Assembly: GCA_023055425.1 (NCBI GenBank)
Contig: JALGPY010000004.1
Location: 113,935,504-113,999,503, forward strand
DNA from: Linanthus parryae
Taxonomy: Eukaryota > Streptophyta > Magnoliopsida > Ericales > Polemoniaceae
Length of the DNA: 64,000 nt
Direction: 5' to 3'
Numbering within the stretch: position 1 is the first letter of the stretch; every line of letters starts with the position of its first letter. Below are positions 10,926 through 24,000 of the stretch, one piece after another. The notes under the pieces are model-generated. The model saw only the letters and a program-made list of their open reading frames with translations, searched no databases and was not told where the DNA came from. A program made the translations under genes and the position numbers.

Positions 10926-13736
10926 ATGGTAACCTTCTCCGATTCATCGCTTGATGGTCTTGACAATATCACCATTATTGAAGAAGGGGACAAGTCCATT
11001 GTGACAATATTGCCAGTTTACCCCCCAGCCCCTGGTGCCTACGCACAGGGAAATACTCTGAGCGGTCCTACTCATCTTAGAAAATGGTATGACTTGTCCA
11101 AGGCTGAGCTAGCGGCTTTGGGGAATTCGCATTCTTTCACTGCTGAATCCTTCTTTCTGAAGTCGTCATTGCATCATGATGGTCCTGATTCAGACCGCTC
11201 GTGCCTACTAATTGAGCAGATCAACATGGGCGATGCAAAGTGGAGTAAATCTCTAGGTGACTATGGCGAGGCCTCATTCATCAACGGATACTGGGAGTGG
11301 TTAGAGTATGTGCTTGGTGAAAATAAAGACGTCCTCAGCAACGCCGGGATATATGACGCTGTTTACGCATCACTATTCACGTATGACAGGTGTGGTCCTG
11401 TTGTTCGGTCCTTCTGTGAATTCTGGTGCCCTTTGACAAACACCCTCCACCTTCTTGTGGGTGAAATTTCCATGTCCTTATGGGACATGTACGAGATCGG
11501 CGGGTTACCGATCCATGGACTTTTTTATGACGAAGTGGTCCCATCAGCGATAGAATTGTCAAATCAAGATGATAGCAAAGGGGAACTGATTCCCCCTAGT
11601 TGTAGGCATCTGCTAGCAGTGTATCATCGAATTCATTTCAAACAAGGGTCCCTCCCTATAACCCTTGACGCGTGGGTAGCATTTTGGTTCCGAGGTAACG
11701 ACAGATATGCGAAACCCCCGCAGCGAAGTAAAAGAAAATCAACTGCTCAGCCTAGAACCACCAATAACCCCTCAGGTATTATTAACTCGCGTCGCCTGCT
11801 ACCGCAAGAACAGGTAGTTTTCGATGAGCTGGGTGTCGAGGAAAGCAAGAGGGACGAGACATTCCTTGCATCTCTGCTTTCATGTTGGTTATGTAAATTT
11901 GCTTTCCCTGCTGAACCATTTAATTGTATTCGCCCTGGCTCGTTTAAAGTGGCAAGTTTAATGGCCCGCGGTAGGCAATTTTCTTTAGCAGTGCCGATAC
12001 TTGCAAGCATCTACCGCGGCTTAGGTCTGATCTCCTCTTCCAGCACTCCTAGCACATTTCGCGCACTATTCCCCATCCATTATATTTACGGATGACTTGG
12101 CCAATATTTTGATAGTTATTGGCGTACTCGGGATACTCATCGTGGCAAGAGTAATGCCCTCATGGTCAGACTAGCTCGTGAAAAGATGGCCAAGAGATAT
12201 GATGAAATATCAGCTCATCTACTTTTTACTAACTTTGACCCTTCGGTTCTTCAAGCATTGTCTCTACGCTACGACAAGGATGTTTTTTTTCGAGACGAGG
12301 GCAAGCTAAAGGCTTATCGCGTGGACTACCTGGTCAGCCTTCGCTCTAGCTATTTAACTTTACGTCGTGCGAATGAGTTTGTGGTGGAAGCATATAGCCC
12401 ACAGAGATTTTCAAGGCAATTCAACTTTTGCCAAGATCTTCCAGGGAAATTGAAGGAAGAGATATTCGATGTAACCTTAGAGCAGATTCTTGCCTTTTGG
12501 GAATCTAGCATGAGGTTATTTACACAAGCCGAGATAGTTATACCATCGCGCTCTGCTCAAAGTCTGGCTACATGTCGGTATGTAGAATGGTGGTCCAAGT
12601 ACACGCGATCTTCGCTAGGAGAAAGTACTGAATCTGGTCTGAACAAGAATAGCTCGAAAACCAAAATTGCAGTGTTAAAAACCGCTCCTGGCGCCATCCG
12701 TAGTACCATGGCTCCTCCGAAGAGTGTCTCCACTCCAGTTTTGAAAGTAAAGAAATCAACGAAGCCCCATCATCCCAAAGTAGCTTCAGTCATTGTGAAA
12801 AAACCATCTAGTCATGAAAAGCACATCCCTTCGGACGAAGAGAGTGACTCGGGCAGCAAAGATCGAAACCCAAAGAGAATAAAAATTAAGCATCGACTCC
12901 CACTTAACATCAACAGGGAGGAGGTTGGTGAGCATCTACCTGATCCCCAAGTGCTGAAACCCATAAATGCCAAAACTAACAGTGGCTGCTCGGTAGATGG
13001 ACCTCGTTCTTTCGAGCTGTTAACTAAGCGTCGTGCGAGCCTTGATCCTGGTGAACTCCCACATCCACCATCTGGTGGCGATGCCTTGGCAATTTTAGAC
13101 CCTACGACATTGTGTCCCAAGCCACAAAATCTTCCAGTAATGGCAGCTGATCCTTCGTCGTTTGAGATTGCTAGACATATTAAGGAATGTGAGGGTGCTT
13201 ACATTCAAACACTGTGGACTGGGTTTGCGAGGAAGTTGGCGAAAGACCCACTGCATCTTCTCGGCCGATTGAGAGGTGACAGTAGGAAATTACTGAACAA
13301 AATCGAGAAGTTTGGTGCACCCAACTTCCTGCCCCTGCAACGCTTGGTTGATCTATTTTTTACGGATATAAAATCATATGATTTAGTTCGTTCGAAGAAT
13401 GAAACATCGCCTGGCCAAAATCCCTCAAAGTCATTAGAAGAAGTTGACAATGGCCTCTCCGCAGTAGCGGAAAAGCATGCTGAGAAGACTAAAGTCTTTA
13501 AAAACCTTGAAGAAAGACTTGACAGTGTCAAATCCCAGATCGAGAAGCTAACTGCTGAAAAGAAAGATGTTGAGGAACAAATGTTACCGGAAGGTGATCA
13601 GTTGTCCCGACTGCAGGACGAGATTTTGCATATCCAGGAAGAGAAGTCGTCACTTGACGTAGTTTCACTCATGAGCGAAATGGAACAATCTTTGGAATCT
13701 AGTAGAGACGAACTGTTGAAATTTCAACTGTTCTGA
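10926..13736 (+). pseudogene. Antisense plant-mobile-domain ORF of the Tat element, one stop
   Basis: One frame of 936 codons lies opposite to gag-pol and is broken once by TGA at 12093-12095. Residues about 118-345 look like the plant mobile domain (aminotransferase-like PMD): YASLFTYDRCGPVVRSFCEF, then LLVGEISMSLWDMYEIGGLP, then a conserved basic/aromatic tail. Residues after about 590 are rich in Ser/Lys/Pro, and the last 120 form a coiled coil (LEERLDSVKSQIEKLTAEKK onward). Such antisense PMD ORFs are described for Tat elements, and their function is not settled. PMD proteins of host origin act in transcriptional silencing, so a role in dealing with host silencing is possible but unproven. 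The stop suggests a decayed copy, unless read through. The start is the first ATG after the repeat array. Confidence 0.8.
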
Positions 13737-16700
13737 AACTATTTTTTTTCTATTTGATGTGTTCTCAAATAATTTTTTTTTTCTCTTTTTTTTAGCAGTA
13801 AACTTGTCATAATTTATTCTGGAACCTTTCTTTTTTTTTTTTTTTGCTTCATATCCAGTTAGAATTCCTTTACCTTAGTTAATCCCGTTTCTCTTTCTGC
13901 ATAACGCGTTGCATAACCTGGTTACTGCTCTTTTACCCCTTAGGTTGTGGCATTCCTTCTACTGAACTGTTATTGGGTGCGTTATTGGGTGAAATCCTGA
14001 ATTGCATAGTCACAAGTATCATGGGTATTAACAACTTGGTAAGTATCTGGGGTAATGTTCTTTTGAGGGCATCATTCATCTCGAAAAGCAATAGTCATTC
14101 ATGAGTTATATCCCGATCAACATTCTGAATAATATTTTAAGACCCTGAGAAGCATCCTGGACATATACCCCAAGCAATAAACACTTGAAAGCCTTCATAA
14201 CTCTTGACTAATATCCATGGTATTTGTTGAAAATAAAACCCTTTGGATAAACCAAAAACAAAATCAGTATTTGCGTATAATGCCCTTAATGTGCCGCAGG
14301 AACCCACAAGTAACATCTTGGAACTTAGAATGCAGTCCCTAGGTGACATCCAGGATAACAACTAGGATAATATCTAGTAGTATCCTGACATTTACCTGGT
14401 GGCATCCGGTGTATTTCCTTGACTACGAACTTGAAAACATCTTGAATACGCGTTCGAAATTTGAAGATAATATCCTTAACGACGCAGCATCCCCTGCTGA
14501 ATTTTTGTGTGGGTAATATTCTGAAGTAAAATCCTTTATTTCCCGAGTAAAATTCAAGGTTCTGTGAATGATACCTTTGGTAATATTGTGAGCAACTTAA
14601 ACTCATAATAACATCTGAAGTATCACCTTGAATCCCCAAAGTAATGGTATCCTGGATTTCCTAGATGTGCTAAGGTGACATTCTGGAAAATATTCAGGAT
14701 ATCACCCTGGCGAACATCCTGAAACTCTTGATTTTCTAATTTTTTTTACCCCTTTTCTTCTAACGTCGTGAATGTCATTCTGAATTCACCGCGACATTAT
14801 TAAAAGGACCTATGGGTGATAATCGCAACTTGCATCCTGAGAAGTATCCTATGTGCTCGAAGGTGACATTCTGAACAACATTCAGGATATCATCCTGGAG
14901 TTTTTTTTTCCTTCTTTTTTATATTTTTATAGTTCCTCGGCAATAAACTTGTCATCAATTTAATAGTTCTTTTTTCATGTAACTTCACATTGGACTTTAT
15001 GCATAGATAGAGCTTGAGATGGTCCATAGCTGCTAGGTCGAATCCCAGAGTGTATTTACATCCTTTCACTCTTGTATGAAAAATATCCTTGATAAGTATC
15101 AAAATTGGTCTAGCTGATAGAGTAGTGATGACCAGCCCAACCTTATTTGGAACCATTGCCCAATCTTTTAAGCTAGACAAAATCTTCAAAGCATCTGAGA
15201 AGGATAAAACCAATAATGTCTGCTCCAGATCATTGGTATGAAAATTCTAAAGTGCACTAAGAACACAGTTTGAGGGAGAGAGCCCACCCATAAGAACACT
15301 TCGTTGAAATCCTACAACTTTGCCTCCAGACTTTCCTCCCCATTTCATTAATGTGTTTCATTTATACTTCTGGCATGTCAAGGGCTTCAAAAATCCTATC
15401 AATTTTTGTAAGGATTTCACGAGTTTTCTTTCCAACAATCCTTCTTTTTTTTCTACTTTTCTTATTTTGTTGAAACCCATGATGGATCTCCAGTTTCTAT
15501 TTTATTTAGACTTTCATGTCTGAATATTTGGTAGCCATTTGCCGTCATCTTTCCATATATGCGTACATGTAGATTTTTGAATGGATGTCTATTCAGCTAT
15601 GAGCTAAACTTTTTTTTTAATCTCCCATTTTTTGTGACGACATATTAAGGTAACAGGGACACCCTTAGCGGACTGAATCGCACCCACGGAGCTCTGGAAC
15701 CATACACAACAGGAAGCATTTTAAACTGGTGTAAATATGAGCACCCTACTTTCATTCCTGGAGCCAATTCCGCCTAAATTGCTACAGTACCTTTTTTTAA
15801 AAAAAAAACATGTGTCTGGTACTTTTTGCTTATGAAGGTGGTGATAATTTTTTGGTTCCATTTTCAAAATCTTTATCAAAAACAATCATCCTTCCGTTTT
15901 TTTTTTCTTTTGCAGCAAGGACAGCATACTAAGAATTCTTGAATATCTTTCTGATATTTTTTTTTGTAAGACGTCGCGAGTGTCATTCTGAACCCCAGTG
16001 GTAGCATTAAAAGGACATCCGGAATAGCATCCTAAACCGGAGAAATATCCTGAGAAGACATCCGAAATTCACGGGAACATCCGAACGACATAGGAATTTT
16101 AGATAATGTACTACCAGCTAACTGAGGAATTTGTGGGTGATAATTCAGAGTAGCATCCTGGATGTATCTGTGAAATATTCTGGAAAATATTCAGGATATC
16201 ATAATGGCCAATATCCTGAAAATTCTTGAATCTCTTTTTTTTTTATTTATATATATATATATATTGCGTGAAACATCATGAATATCGTTATTAATTCCTG
16301 TGATGTTATTAGAAAGACATCCAGCACAGTATCCTGAACCGGGGAAACATCCTGAGAAGACATCCACATTTTGCGAGCAACGTCTCAAACTGAAAAAAAT
16401 TACATAATTTGCAGGATGCCCTCAACCTCCTGAGTACATCCAAGGCCTGATTGGGGTTGTTTTACTCGCTTTGAACACACTAAAAAGTGAAAACAACTAT
16501 GCCATCTGAAGCAAAACATTTCCGATTGTATACGTTATGGAGGTTCCAAGAACATGGATATTGACATCAAGAAAGCATTAGAGCGCGCGGTTGAGCAGCA
16601 GCTTGTAGTGCAGCACAATTTACATAATTTGCAATTTTATATTAGTAGGAACGAAAAACTTTGGAAGAATGTGAATCCTATTGGCGGTAACCCGAACAAG

Positions 16701-17760
16701 ATCCCTATAGCAACATGGGACAGCATCCAACAATTTTTTAAGTCATCTAATGGACGATCCGCGATGATGGCTTTTCAATGCAAATATGAAGCTGCCACGA
16801 TGATGAAGAAGACGTGCTTAAAAGAGATGGGTCTAGGCGAAGTACTTCAGATTCTCAAACTGTATAAAAATTCCTGGGAAGTATCAAGGGGGACATCAGA
16901 TATCACGTCATAACATAACATGTGGATAATACCATTGAGCATCCTGGAAAGCATACTGAGCGATCTCGGGTGAAATTCTAGATAATATCGTGAACAATAT
17001 CCTGGGTGAAATCCTGGACAATATCCTAGATAAAATCCTCAAATATCTTGCATATGCATCCGGATAATATCTTTAATGGTGTAGGAATTCCTAGGCAGAT
17101 TTCTGGGAAGTCACATGCAACCTTAGGTAGTTTTTTTTTCGGTGACAACCCGGATAATATCCTTTATACGAATTCCCTGAATAAAATTCAACACGTCCAT
17201 TTAAAATTATTTGGATGGTATCTTGAAAAGACATTCGGCATTATCTTGAAAAGATTTTAGGCATTCATGGATTTTTCCCTTAATGTTGTAGGAACTTTGT
17301 AGGTGACGTCCTTGAAAAGTAATTTGCAACTTTTGGGTAATATCTTCGGAGTCAACCCGGATAGTATCCTGGATATTATGCTGAGATTTTAATGGTCACA
17401 GCATAGATAGTTCCTTAACAAGCATCTTGAGAGTATCTTGAAAACACATCCGAAACTTGTAGGCAATATCCTTAATGATGTAGGATTTCCTAGGTGACAT
17501 CTTGAGAAGTTATCCGAGGCTCCTGGGTGAAATTAATCCGGATATTATCCTGGGTAAAATTCTGAGTTATATCTTCTATAAACCTTGAATTTTATGGGTA
17601 ACGCCCACGTAATCTCTTGAATGTCATCTCAAGCTCTAGGTACCACTCTGAAGGACACTTTTAAACTCCAAGGTAATTTCTTGCATATAAATCTGAATTT
17701 CAGAATTTTGTCTTGGATAACATCCTGACTTTCTAGTACTATCCTAGATAATACTTACTC
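13737..17760. repeat. Degenerate ATCCTG minisatellite zone inside the Tat element
   Basis: From about 14040 to 17740 the + strand repeats variants of ATATCCTG, ACATCCTG and ATTCTG at short spacing. At about 16985-17040 the period is exactly 12 bp (ATCCTGGACAAT, ATCCTAGATAAA). Longer blocks recur at 14680, 14868 and 16175 (ATTCTGGAAAATATTCAGGA type) and at 14760, 15968 and 16264 (a GTCATTCTGAA...ATTAAAAGGACAT type). Poly(T) tracts are interspersed. Apart from a 119-codon frame, no coding is supported. Tat elements are known for hypervariable, repeat-rich 3' regions. Confidence 0.75.
16554..16913 (+). CDS. Hypothetical 119-aa frame in the repeat zone
   Basis: An ATG-started frame on the same strand as the antisense ORF, standing out because the surrounding repeats are full of stops. 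It has a helical N-terminus (IKKALERAVEQQLVVQHNL), a middle with aromatic residues (WDSIQQFFKSSNGRSAMMAF) and a basic helix (MMKKTCLKEM). I do not recognise a family. It could be an exon of a longer antisense transcript or a chance frame. Confidence 0.3.
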   Translation: MDIDIKKALERAVEQQLVVQHNLHNLQFYISRNEKLWKNVNPIGGNPNKIPIATWDSIQQFFKSSNGRSAMMAFQCKYEAATMMKKTCLKEMGLGEVLQILKLYKNSWEVSRGTSDITS

Positions 17761-17904
17761 CGGGGTGCGGGGTTGTGTTTGATGGTTACGACTGCACTCG
17801 AGGGGGTACCCCAAGCTGCCTACGTACCCTTTTGAGGATCAAGTCGAACGTAGTTCAATTTGGGTGCGTTCACAGTTTATACTCTTGTGTGCAAGGAGTA
17901 GTGA

Positions 17905-18060
17905 AGCGATTTATGCTCATGCCTTAGGAGCTGTAAAGCAGTTTATGCTCGTACTAAAGGAGCGGTGGTGCTGTTTATGCTCGTGCTAGAGCTGTGAAGC
18001 AGTTTATGCTCATACTAAAGGAGCAGTAAAGCAGTTTATGCTCGTACTAAAGGAGCAGTC
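17905..18060 (+). repeat. Five-copy ~32-bp tandem array after pol
   Basis: TTTATGCTCGTACTAAAGGA-type units start at about 17910, 17942, 17974, 18003 and 18035, a spacing of 32, 32, 29 and 32. The array ends 11 bp beyond the end of pol, so on the - strand it is the first thing after the pol stop. Before it (17762-17880) lies GC-richer unique sequence with a CTCGAGGGGGTACC block. Confidence 0.85.
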
Positions 18061-18070
18061 ATGCGGGTCT

Positions 18071-21000
18071 TCAAGGATAATAACGCTTCAAGAATTTCCC
18101 GTTTATGGGACCAATTCTTAAGCCATCTTTTGCAACGATCTTGTAAACACCATTAGTGTAAACTTCTTGTACCACATATGGACCATCCCACTTGGAAGTA
18201 AACTTGTTCCCGGTCCGATGAGTGGTGATGATGGGTCTTCTTACTGCAAGTACCAAGTCCCCTTGTTGAAAGGATCATACTCGGACTTTCTTGTTAAATG
18301 CTTTCGACATACGAGCTTGATAACATTCCAAGCGTTGTTGTGCTTCGAGCCGCTTCTCATCGAGTGCTTCTAACTCTTCAAGGCGCAAGCGTGCATTGTC
18401 CTCTTGAGTGAGATCTTATTGAATTGCAATCCTAAGTGAAGGAATTTGACGCTCGAGAGGTAGTACCGCTTCGACTCCATACACCAAGGCATAAGGAGTA
18501 GCCTGTGTAGCTGTGCGAAAGGTCGTACGATACGCCCAAAGAGCTTCTCCAATCCTTTCATGCCAATATCGCTTGGACTTGGAGACTACTTTCTTCAACA
18601 AGTTGCCAAGGGTCTTGTTGAATGCTTCGGCGAGACCGTTTGCTGGAGCATTGTACATGGAGGAGTTATGTTGCTTAAAGCCGAATTGTTCACCTAGGTT
18701 TCTCATTAGGCTATCCTCAAAAGGCTTCCCGTTATCCGTGATGATGTAACGAGGCACGCCGTAGCGGTAGATGATGTTGTTTCGGATGAATTGCACAACC
18801 GTTTCTTTCTTCACTTCCTTCAATGGAACAGCTTCAGCCCACTTAGAGAAGTAATCCGTCGCAGCGAGAATGTACAAGTGTCCACCAGAGGACTTTGTTA
18901 AGGGTCCTATAGCATCAAGCCCCCACGCCTCAAAAGGCCAAGACGCGACGGTGGGATGAAGAGGCTCGGGTGCCTGATGAATGAAGTTTGCATGAAATTG
19001 ACACGGTTGACATCTCTTAGCATAATCCATGCAATCTTTGACCATAGTTGGCCAGTAATTCCCCATCCTCTTTATTCGAAAGTGGATTTTTGGCCCTGAT
19101 TGGTGAGCCCCACATATTCCTGAGTGAGCTTCTTCAACGGCTTGCATGGCTTCGCTTTCTCCCAAGCATCGCAAGAAAACTCCTTCGAATGAGCGCCGAT
19201 AGAGAGTATCATTATAAAATATAAAGCGTGTAGAGCGACGCTTTATGTCGGTCTTTTTACGCCGATCGTCAGGCAACTTCCCGTCCTTTAGAAACTCGAT
19301 CAAAGGCGTGCTCCAATCTTCTTCCTTGATCTCTAAGACCGAGACCACATTGGAATCTTGGTCGATTTGAAAGTCATCATCAAATATTGGGGGAACCACC
19401 CACTTTTGACATATGGGGACCCTAGTTTCGGCATCCGGAAGTGTCAGGTTAGACGCGAGTTTGGCTAGTGCGTCAGCCTGGTTATTATCTCTTCTTGGAA
19501 AATGGTGTAGGACTACCTCTCCGAGCCATGCTATCATTCGAGTGGCATAGTTGTAGAAAGGTAACAATTCTGCCTTCTTAACCTCATAAACTCCGAGGAG
19601 CTGATTTATGATTAGCTGGGAGTCTCCATACACGTGAAGTTTGTGGTGCTTTGCTTCGATAGCCATCTCAAGTCCCAATATGAGCGCTTGGTACTCGGCT
19701 TCATTGTTTGAGCAATTTTGCGTCAAGGTGAAGGCGTATGGGAGCACGTCACCTTCAGGAGAAACGTATACTACTCCTGCCCCCGCTCCATTGCGATGAG
19801 ATGCCCCATCAAAGTACATCTTCCATGGCTTGCTTTCCTCGATAAAGAAGATATCTTCGTCAGGAAGATCTTCCGATAACTCCCATTCGGCTGGTATCGG
19901 ATGGTCCGCTAGAAAGTCCGCTAAGGCTTGCCCTTTGATGGCTTTTTGTGGAACATAGATAATCTTGAATTCCTGCAGCAGTAGAGACCATCTCGCGAGG
20001 CGATCGGACAATACCAGTTTTGACATTATGTGCTTAACCGGGTTTGCTTTGGAGACGAGATGCACCGTGTGAGCTTGAAAATAATGCCGCAACTTTTGAA
20101 TTGCGTACACTAAGGCCAAACACATCTTTTCTATTGGAGAATAGTTGAGTTCGCATTGAGTCATCATTCTACTGAGATAGTACAAAGCGTTCTCTTTCCC
20201 TTCGGCATTCTCCTGGGCAAGTAAGGCCCCAACGGATCGTTCTTGGGCGGTAATGTATAGGATCAAAGGCTTCCCTGGGATAGGGGCTGCTAACACAGGA
20301 GGCTTCATCAAGTAAGCCTTGATGCTATTGAAAGCATTTCTGCAAGGTTCATCCCACTCGAACGGTACACCCTTCTTCATGAGCCGATTGAACGGTTGAC
20401 ATCTTCCAGCTAAATTGGAAATGAAACGCCGGAGGTATGCAAGTCTCCCTTGGAGACTTTTAAGGTTGTGGATGGTTCGAGGCTCCGGCATCTTAAGAAT
20501 AGCTTCAATTTTGGCCTGGTCAATTTCGATTCCCCGATGGCGAACAATGAAACCGAGAAACTTTCCGGAGGTGACACCAAACGCACATTTCAGCGGGTTC
20601 ATTTTTAATTGGTAACGTCGAAGTCGATCAAACACACTCTTCAAATCCTGAAGATGATCTTTCCTTGCCCTTGTCTTGACCACTAGGTCATCAACATAGC
20701 ACTCAACATTTTTGTGGAGCATGTCATCGAAAATCTTCTGCATTGCTCTTTGATATGTTGCTCCAGCATTCTTTAGACCAAATGGCATCACCTTATAACA
20801 GTAAATCCCTTTGGGTGTGCGAAACGCCGTCAATTCCTCATCCTTTGGGGCCATGCGAATTTGATTGTATCCCGAAGATCCGTCCATAAATGATAACGCC
20901 TCGTGGCCCGTGGTTGCATCCACCATGAGTTCGGTTATGGGCAGCGGAAAATCGTTTTTGGGACATGCGCTATTGAGATTTCGGAAGTCGACACAAACTC

Positions 21001-24000
21001 TTGTCTGCCCATTCTTCTTTTTGACGGGGACTATGCTTGATATCCACGTCGGGTACTTGACTTCTCGAACGAATCCTGCTTCGATCAACTTGTTCACCTC
21101 TTCTTCTATTTTAGGGATGAGCTCCGGTCGAAAGCGCCTTTGAGCTTGTTTAACAGGCCTAGCGCCATGCTTGACTGATAGTTGATGTACGACCACCTTC
21201 GGGTCTAGTCCAGGCATTTCTTTATAGCTCCAAGCAAAGACGTCTTTGTACTCCTTTAAGAGACTAACATACAATTGCTCTTCTTCCGGAGTGAGTAGGG
21301 CGCTTACATAGGTTGGTCGTGGATCTTCCGTCGTTCCCAAGTTGACTTCTTTCAGCTCATCCACCGTGGATTTTACGCCTTCCTCAAGTTCTGGAGGAGC
21401 TTCTTCGGCATCTTCTTCCACTTGTATCTTATCTTCCACAACCGTGATGTGAAGTGATGAACAAATACTTTCTTCGTCGAAATAGGATTCTTTTAGCTTT
21501 GTTGGGGTCCCAGTGTCGATGATAGTTTGTTGTTTGACTTTTAATCCCATAGAAACATCAACGACAATCATTGTGCGCCTTTTCATCCGAGATGGGATCG
21601 TGCTCTTTATATCTTTGACATCAGCCGGTGTGGAAAAGTCATGCTTATCTTTCTGGCAAGCCTTCATTCGAACACTTCTTTGTACACCCAACCTTTCATG
21701 AACGGGCTTTCGCGAAGGTTCTTGGATGGTTGATACTTTCGGATTTCCCAGTCGATCGAACACCGATGGTCGTGCATCATCTTTTCCAAGGCGATCAAAG
21801 ACGGATGTACTCCTTTTAGTAGCGGGATGCTCACTTTCTTCCGTGATGTAGTGGGTAGTCGCCTTCTTGATGAAGATTTTTGCGGGAGATGGTGGAGTGT
21901 ATCCCAAACCTATGCGACGTACGGGCATCACACGTCCTTTTGGATTCAAATTCTTTGTTGTCAAAGTTGGATCATACACCTCCGTAGGAAGTGTTCCTGC
22001 GGAAGGGACTTCATGTGGCTTATATCCAGCTTTTGCCATAAGCTTGTAGGCATTTGGATCAAAACCTTCTATGGTCCTTTTTGATGGCCATTCTCCATGT
22101 TCCTCCTTTGGGCCTTCTTTTGGTCGAACAAAACCTTCGATGGTGGATTCAACTTTAACCTTTTCCATGCTTGCAAGAGGCAAGTTTAAATCCTTTAGTG
22201 TCGGGTCTTTGCTCTTTCGTGCCTTATAGCGCAAGACGGGGATAGCTTTCGTGATCTCCTTTGCTTCAGTCAACATTGTCTCATCATTCTTTGCGGCTAC
22301 TTCAACTTCTTTTTCTTTCTCGCGCTTCTTGACATCCTTTGACGAATCATTTTCTTTATGAGGAGTGAGTTTATAAGTTTTCACAGGTTCAATTTCCCGA
22401 AGGATAATTTGCGCAGAGTAAAACTTTGCATCGGCGAAATAGGACTCAGCTTCAGTGAAAGGATTTTCATCAGCTACAATTTTCTCCACTACTTCATTCC
22501 TACAATATTTTAGGCATTGGTGAAGTGTTGACGGTACGACGCCATTCTCATGGATCCATGGTCGTCCAAGAAGAATTTTGTAGGAGGTCTTTGCTTCAAT
22601 GACGCTGAAATAAACTCTTGAAACCATATTGCCGGTGACGAGATCTAGAGATATTGCCCCCATTGCTCTTTGCCCCCCTTGGTTGAATCCCTGGATAAGT
22701 ATACGACTAGGTGATAGTTCTTCAGTGGTTATCCCCAACTCCTTCAATGTTGCGAGTGGCATGAGGTTCACTGCTGATCCTCCATCTACAAATATCCTAT
22801 TAACCTTCTGCTCGCGAGTATACCCGCTGATGAACAAAGGTCGGTTATGGTTCTTGCGACCCAGTAGTAAGTCTTCGTCGGTGAACACAATGGCCGCATC
22901 GCCGCAACCTTGGAAAGTTGTCTTGTCGGGGTGCTTAGGTGAAGAGGGTGTATCTACTTCTTCTTCATCGTCTTCAAAGGTTGTAGTGTCGCAAGTTATC
23001 TCTTGAGATCCTGACACATTCGACTCGGGTTCAAGGGATATGGAGGTCATATGTGTTGTTGCTGCATCAACTTCTTCTTCCAAGACAATCTTCCCTTCTC
23101 TTGCAAGTTGCATAATCTTTTCCTTGAGAACAAAGCACTTTGTCGTAGGATGACCAAGCAAGCGATGGAATTTGCAATAATTGGGATCATTCACCTTGTT
23201 GGCTTCTTCGGGTCGCTTCGAGTCTTGAAGTTCAAGAATCTTCATCTCCATCAATTGCTCGAGCATCGTAGGAACTTCGCTATCGGCAAATGGGTATACC
23301 TTCGCCTGCAACTCCTTGAGTGTTGGTCTAGACCTTAAATTCATTGCGGTGGAATTAACTTGGTCGGCGTTATTATTATTTGCCTTGCTTGAGAGCTTCA
23401 CGGGTGTCGTAGTGACGGCCATGGACTCCTTTTTGTTGGATTTGATGGTGAACTTCCCACTTTTGCGATTGTCCTCCCTATGTCCTCCCTTCCACGCGTC
23501 TAAAGGAGGTGGTCCTTGGCTCCCGTTAGATGCGATGCTAAGCTCCATGTCGTGGGCACGCGTAGCAAGTTCCTCGAATGATGTTGGCCTGATTCCTTGA
23601 AGTATATACCTTAACCCCCAATGCATGCCTTGGATGCACATCTCGATTGCTGAACCTTCGGAAAGACGATCCTTGCAGTTTAAACTCAATTTCCTCCAGC
23701 GATTGATGTAGTCAATGGCCTTTTCATCTTTCCATTGGCGAGTGTTAGTCAATTCAACCATGCTGACAGTCCGTCGTGTGCTGTAGAAACGGTTGGGAAA
23801 TTCCTGCTCCATTTGCCCCCAACTATCAATGGACCTCGGCTCCAGCTGACCATACCAATCGAAGGCATCATCTTTAACGGTCCTAACAAATTGCTTCACG
23901 AGAAGGTCTCCATCGGTTCCAGCGTTGTTACATGTCTCGATGAAGTGGGCGACATGTTGCCTAGGGTTTCCTTTGCCCGAGAATTGTTGGAACTCAGGAG

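Noticed and set aside
11377..12010. - strand frames within the antisense PMD ORF
   Set aside because: Shadow frames of the + strand coding sequence, with no independent motif.
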